A stretch of 7,031 nucleotides of DNA, taken from the NCBI GenBank assembly GCA_044346445.1, contig JBIIZD010000115.1, forward strand, positions 1-7,031. The letters are read 5' to 3'. The notes beneath the pieces were generated by a model that made no database searches, was not told the DNA's origin, and saw nothing but the letters and a program-made list of their open reading frames with translations. The translations under genes were made by a program, and so were the position numbers. Shown piece by piece: positions 6,287-7,031 of the stretch; position 1 is the stretch's first letter, and each line of letters starts with the position of its first letter. Origin of the DNA: CAISGS01 sp044346445. GTDB lineage: Bacteria > Pseudomonadota > Alphaproteobacteria > Caulobacterales > Caulobacteraceae.

Positions 6287-6291
6287 AACCA

Positions 6292-7031
6292 TCAGCGCTT
6301 GGGCACAGCCTTCCAGAAATACCGCCTAAAGCCGCGCTTTTCATCGACCTCTTTTAGACGAAACATCATCTTGACGCCCATGCCGGTCTCGACCTCGCCC
6401 GGCTCGACATCGGTAATATCCATAAAGATGCGCCCGCCGCCCTCAAATACCATCATGCCGTAATGATTGGGCGGGGCCATGGCGAAGGTCAGATAGTCCG
6501 CAGACCACGACAATATGCTGGCCGAGCGTTCGGCGAACTTATAGGGCTCTTGGCTATCGATCGCTGGATTGTTCGGGGCTACAGAGATGCGGGTGCGCGG
6601 ATATTGCACCACGCCGGTTTCAGTGCAACGCCCCCCAACCAGACCCAAAATCTGGTCTGAATTGCGATAGAGCGTGGTCAGGGCGGTCTTATTGTCCTTT
6701 TCCGCTCGCATACCCTTTTCCCAATCGACCAAATCCTGGAAGAACAGGAATTTCAGATAATTGGTCTCTTCCTTGCGGTCGGCCAGATTGCCAGCAACGC
6801 CACGCGCCGGGCGGCGGGTCGAGACCAGACCGGTGGCGCGAAACACCAGGGCCTCGCAACCCTGACCAAATTGCGCCGCGACAATTATATCGCCGGCCTT
6901 GGCATTTTCGAGCGCCTGGGCCAGCATGATCAGGCCATGAGCCGCGCCCGCCTCGCCCAAGGTCGCGGCCAAATTGTCTTGAACGGCCTCAGCCGGAATG
7001 CCGCAGGCCTTGGCGACCTGGGCCGGCAGAC
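6292..7031 (-). CDS. HMG-CoA-synthase/KAS-III-like enzyme fused to DUF35 OB-fold domain, 5'-truncated
   Basis: The visible part is 245 residues plus stop, with the frame open to the window edge; the TTG codon at 6970-6972 is an internal Leu. Visible residues 1 to about 68 match the C-terminal end of the HMG-CoA-synthase/ketoacyl synthase III fold: VAKACGIPAEAV, then a GEAGAAHGLIMLAQALENAKAGD stretch whose core ends before FGQGCEALVF. The nucleophile Cys and catalytic His would lie beyond base 7031. After a linker comes a DUF35 module with GGRCTETGVVQYP (rubredoxin-like ribbon position) and an OB-fold C-terminal part (YGMMVFEGGGRIFMDITDVE, GMGVKMMFRLKEVDEKRGF, ending FWKAVPKR). Only one cysteine (codon 6625-6627) remains of the CxxC..CxxC ribbon, so zinc binding is doubtful. 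DUF35 domains bridge thiolases and HMG-CoA synthases in archaea, and the thiolase at 4357-5559 is the likely partner. The reaction is not determined. Confidence 0.82.
   Translation of the reverse strand, partial: LPAQVAKACGIPAEAVQDNLAATLGEAGAAHGLIMLAQALENAKAGDIIVAAQFGQGCEALVFRATGLVSTRRPARGVAGNLADRKEETNYLKFLFFQDLVDWEKGMRAEKDNKTALTTLYRNSDQILGLVGGRCTETGVVQYPRTRISVAPNNPAIDSQEPYKFAERSASILSWSADYLTFAMAPPNHYGMMVFEGGGRIFMDITDVEPGEVETGMGVKMMFRLKEVDEKRGFRRYFWKAVPKR

Noticed and set aside
5560..6291. Insertion sequence or integrated element carrying vapBC
   Set aside because: No transposase, integrase, tRNA site or matching terminal repeats are visible around the module.

Overview
The window looks like a chromosomal segment from a GC-rich Alphaproteobacterium. 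Protein-level resemblances suggest the Caulobacterales/Hyphomonadaceae/sphingomonad range, but this is an impression from family signatures (RecG, DUF3089, the kinase/DUF6285 pair, the HMG-CoA-synthase/DUF35 fusion), not a computed placement. Genes are densely packed. No RNA gene, insertion sequence, CRISPR array or phage gene was seen, and no stretch over 300 bases lacks a gene.

Layout: (1) bases 1-1700, + strand, the 3' four-fifths of recG, cut at the window's left edge. (2) bases 1764-3130, + strand, a translationally coupled pair: an APH-fold acyl-CoA kinase and a 124-residue DUF6285-type partner. They resemble LvaA/LvaB, the 4-hydroxyacyl-CoA kinase pair of levulinate catabolism. (3) bases 3127-5559, - strand, an SCP2-type thiolase followed 36 bases later by a membrane-anchored DUF3089 hydrolase-fold protein that has lost its expected nucleophile motif. 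This gene meets the kinase pair tail to tail, and the two stop codons share a CTAG. (4) bases 5634-6286, + strand, a vapB-vapC toxin-antitoxin module with a palindromic candidate operator over the vapB start codon. (5) bases 6292-7031, - strand, the C-terminal half of an HMG-CoA-synthase/KAS-III-like enzyme fused to a DUF35 OB-fold domain, cut at the right edge.

How the genes may work together: the thiolase and the HMG-CoA-synthase-DUF35 fusion carry the same three modules as the archaeal acetoacetyl-CoA thiolase/HMG-CoA synthase/DUF35 channelling complex. They lie on the same strand, separated only by the oppositely oriented vapBC module, as if vapBC had inserted into an older operon. Together with the kinase pair, the locus reads as a lipid or hydroxy-acid acyl-CoA metabolism neighbourhood of unknown substrate. 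The points most worth pursuing are the split thiolase/HMGCS-DUF35 system, the LvaAB-like pair with no acyl-CoA dehydrogenase in view, the apparent DUF3089 pseudoenzyme, and the operator shared by vapB and the divergent thiolase gene.
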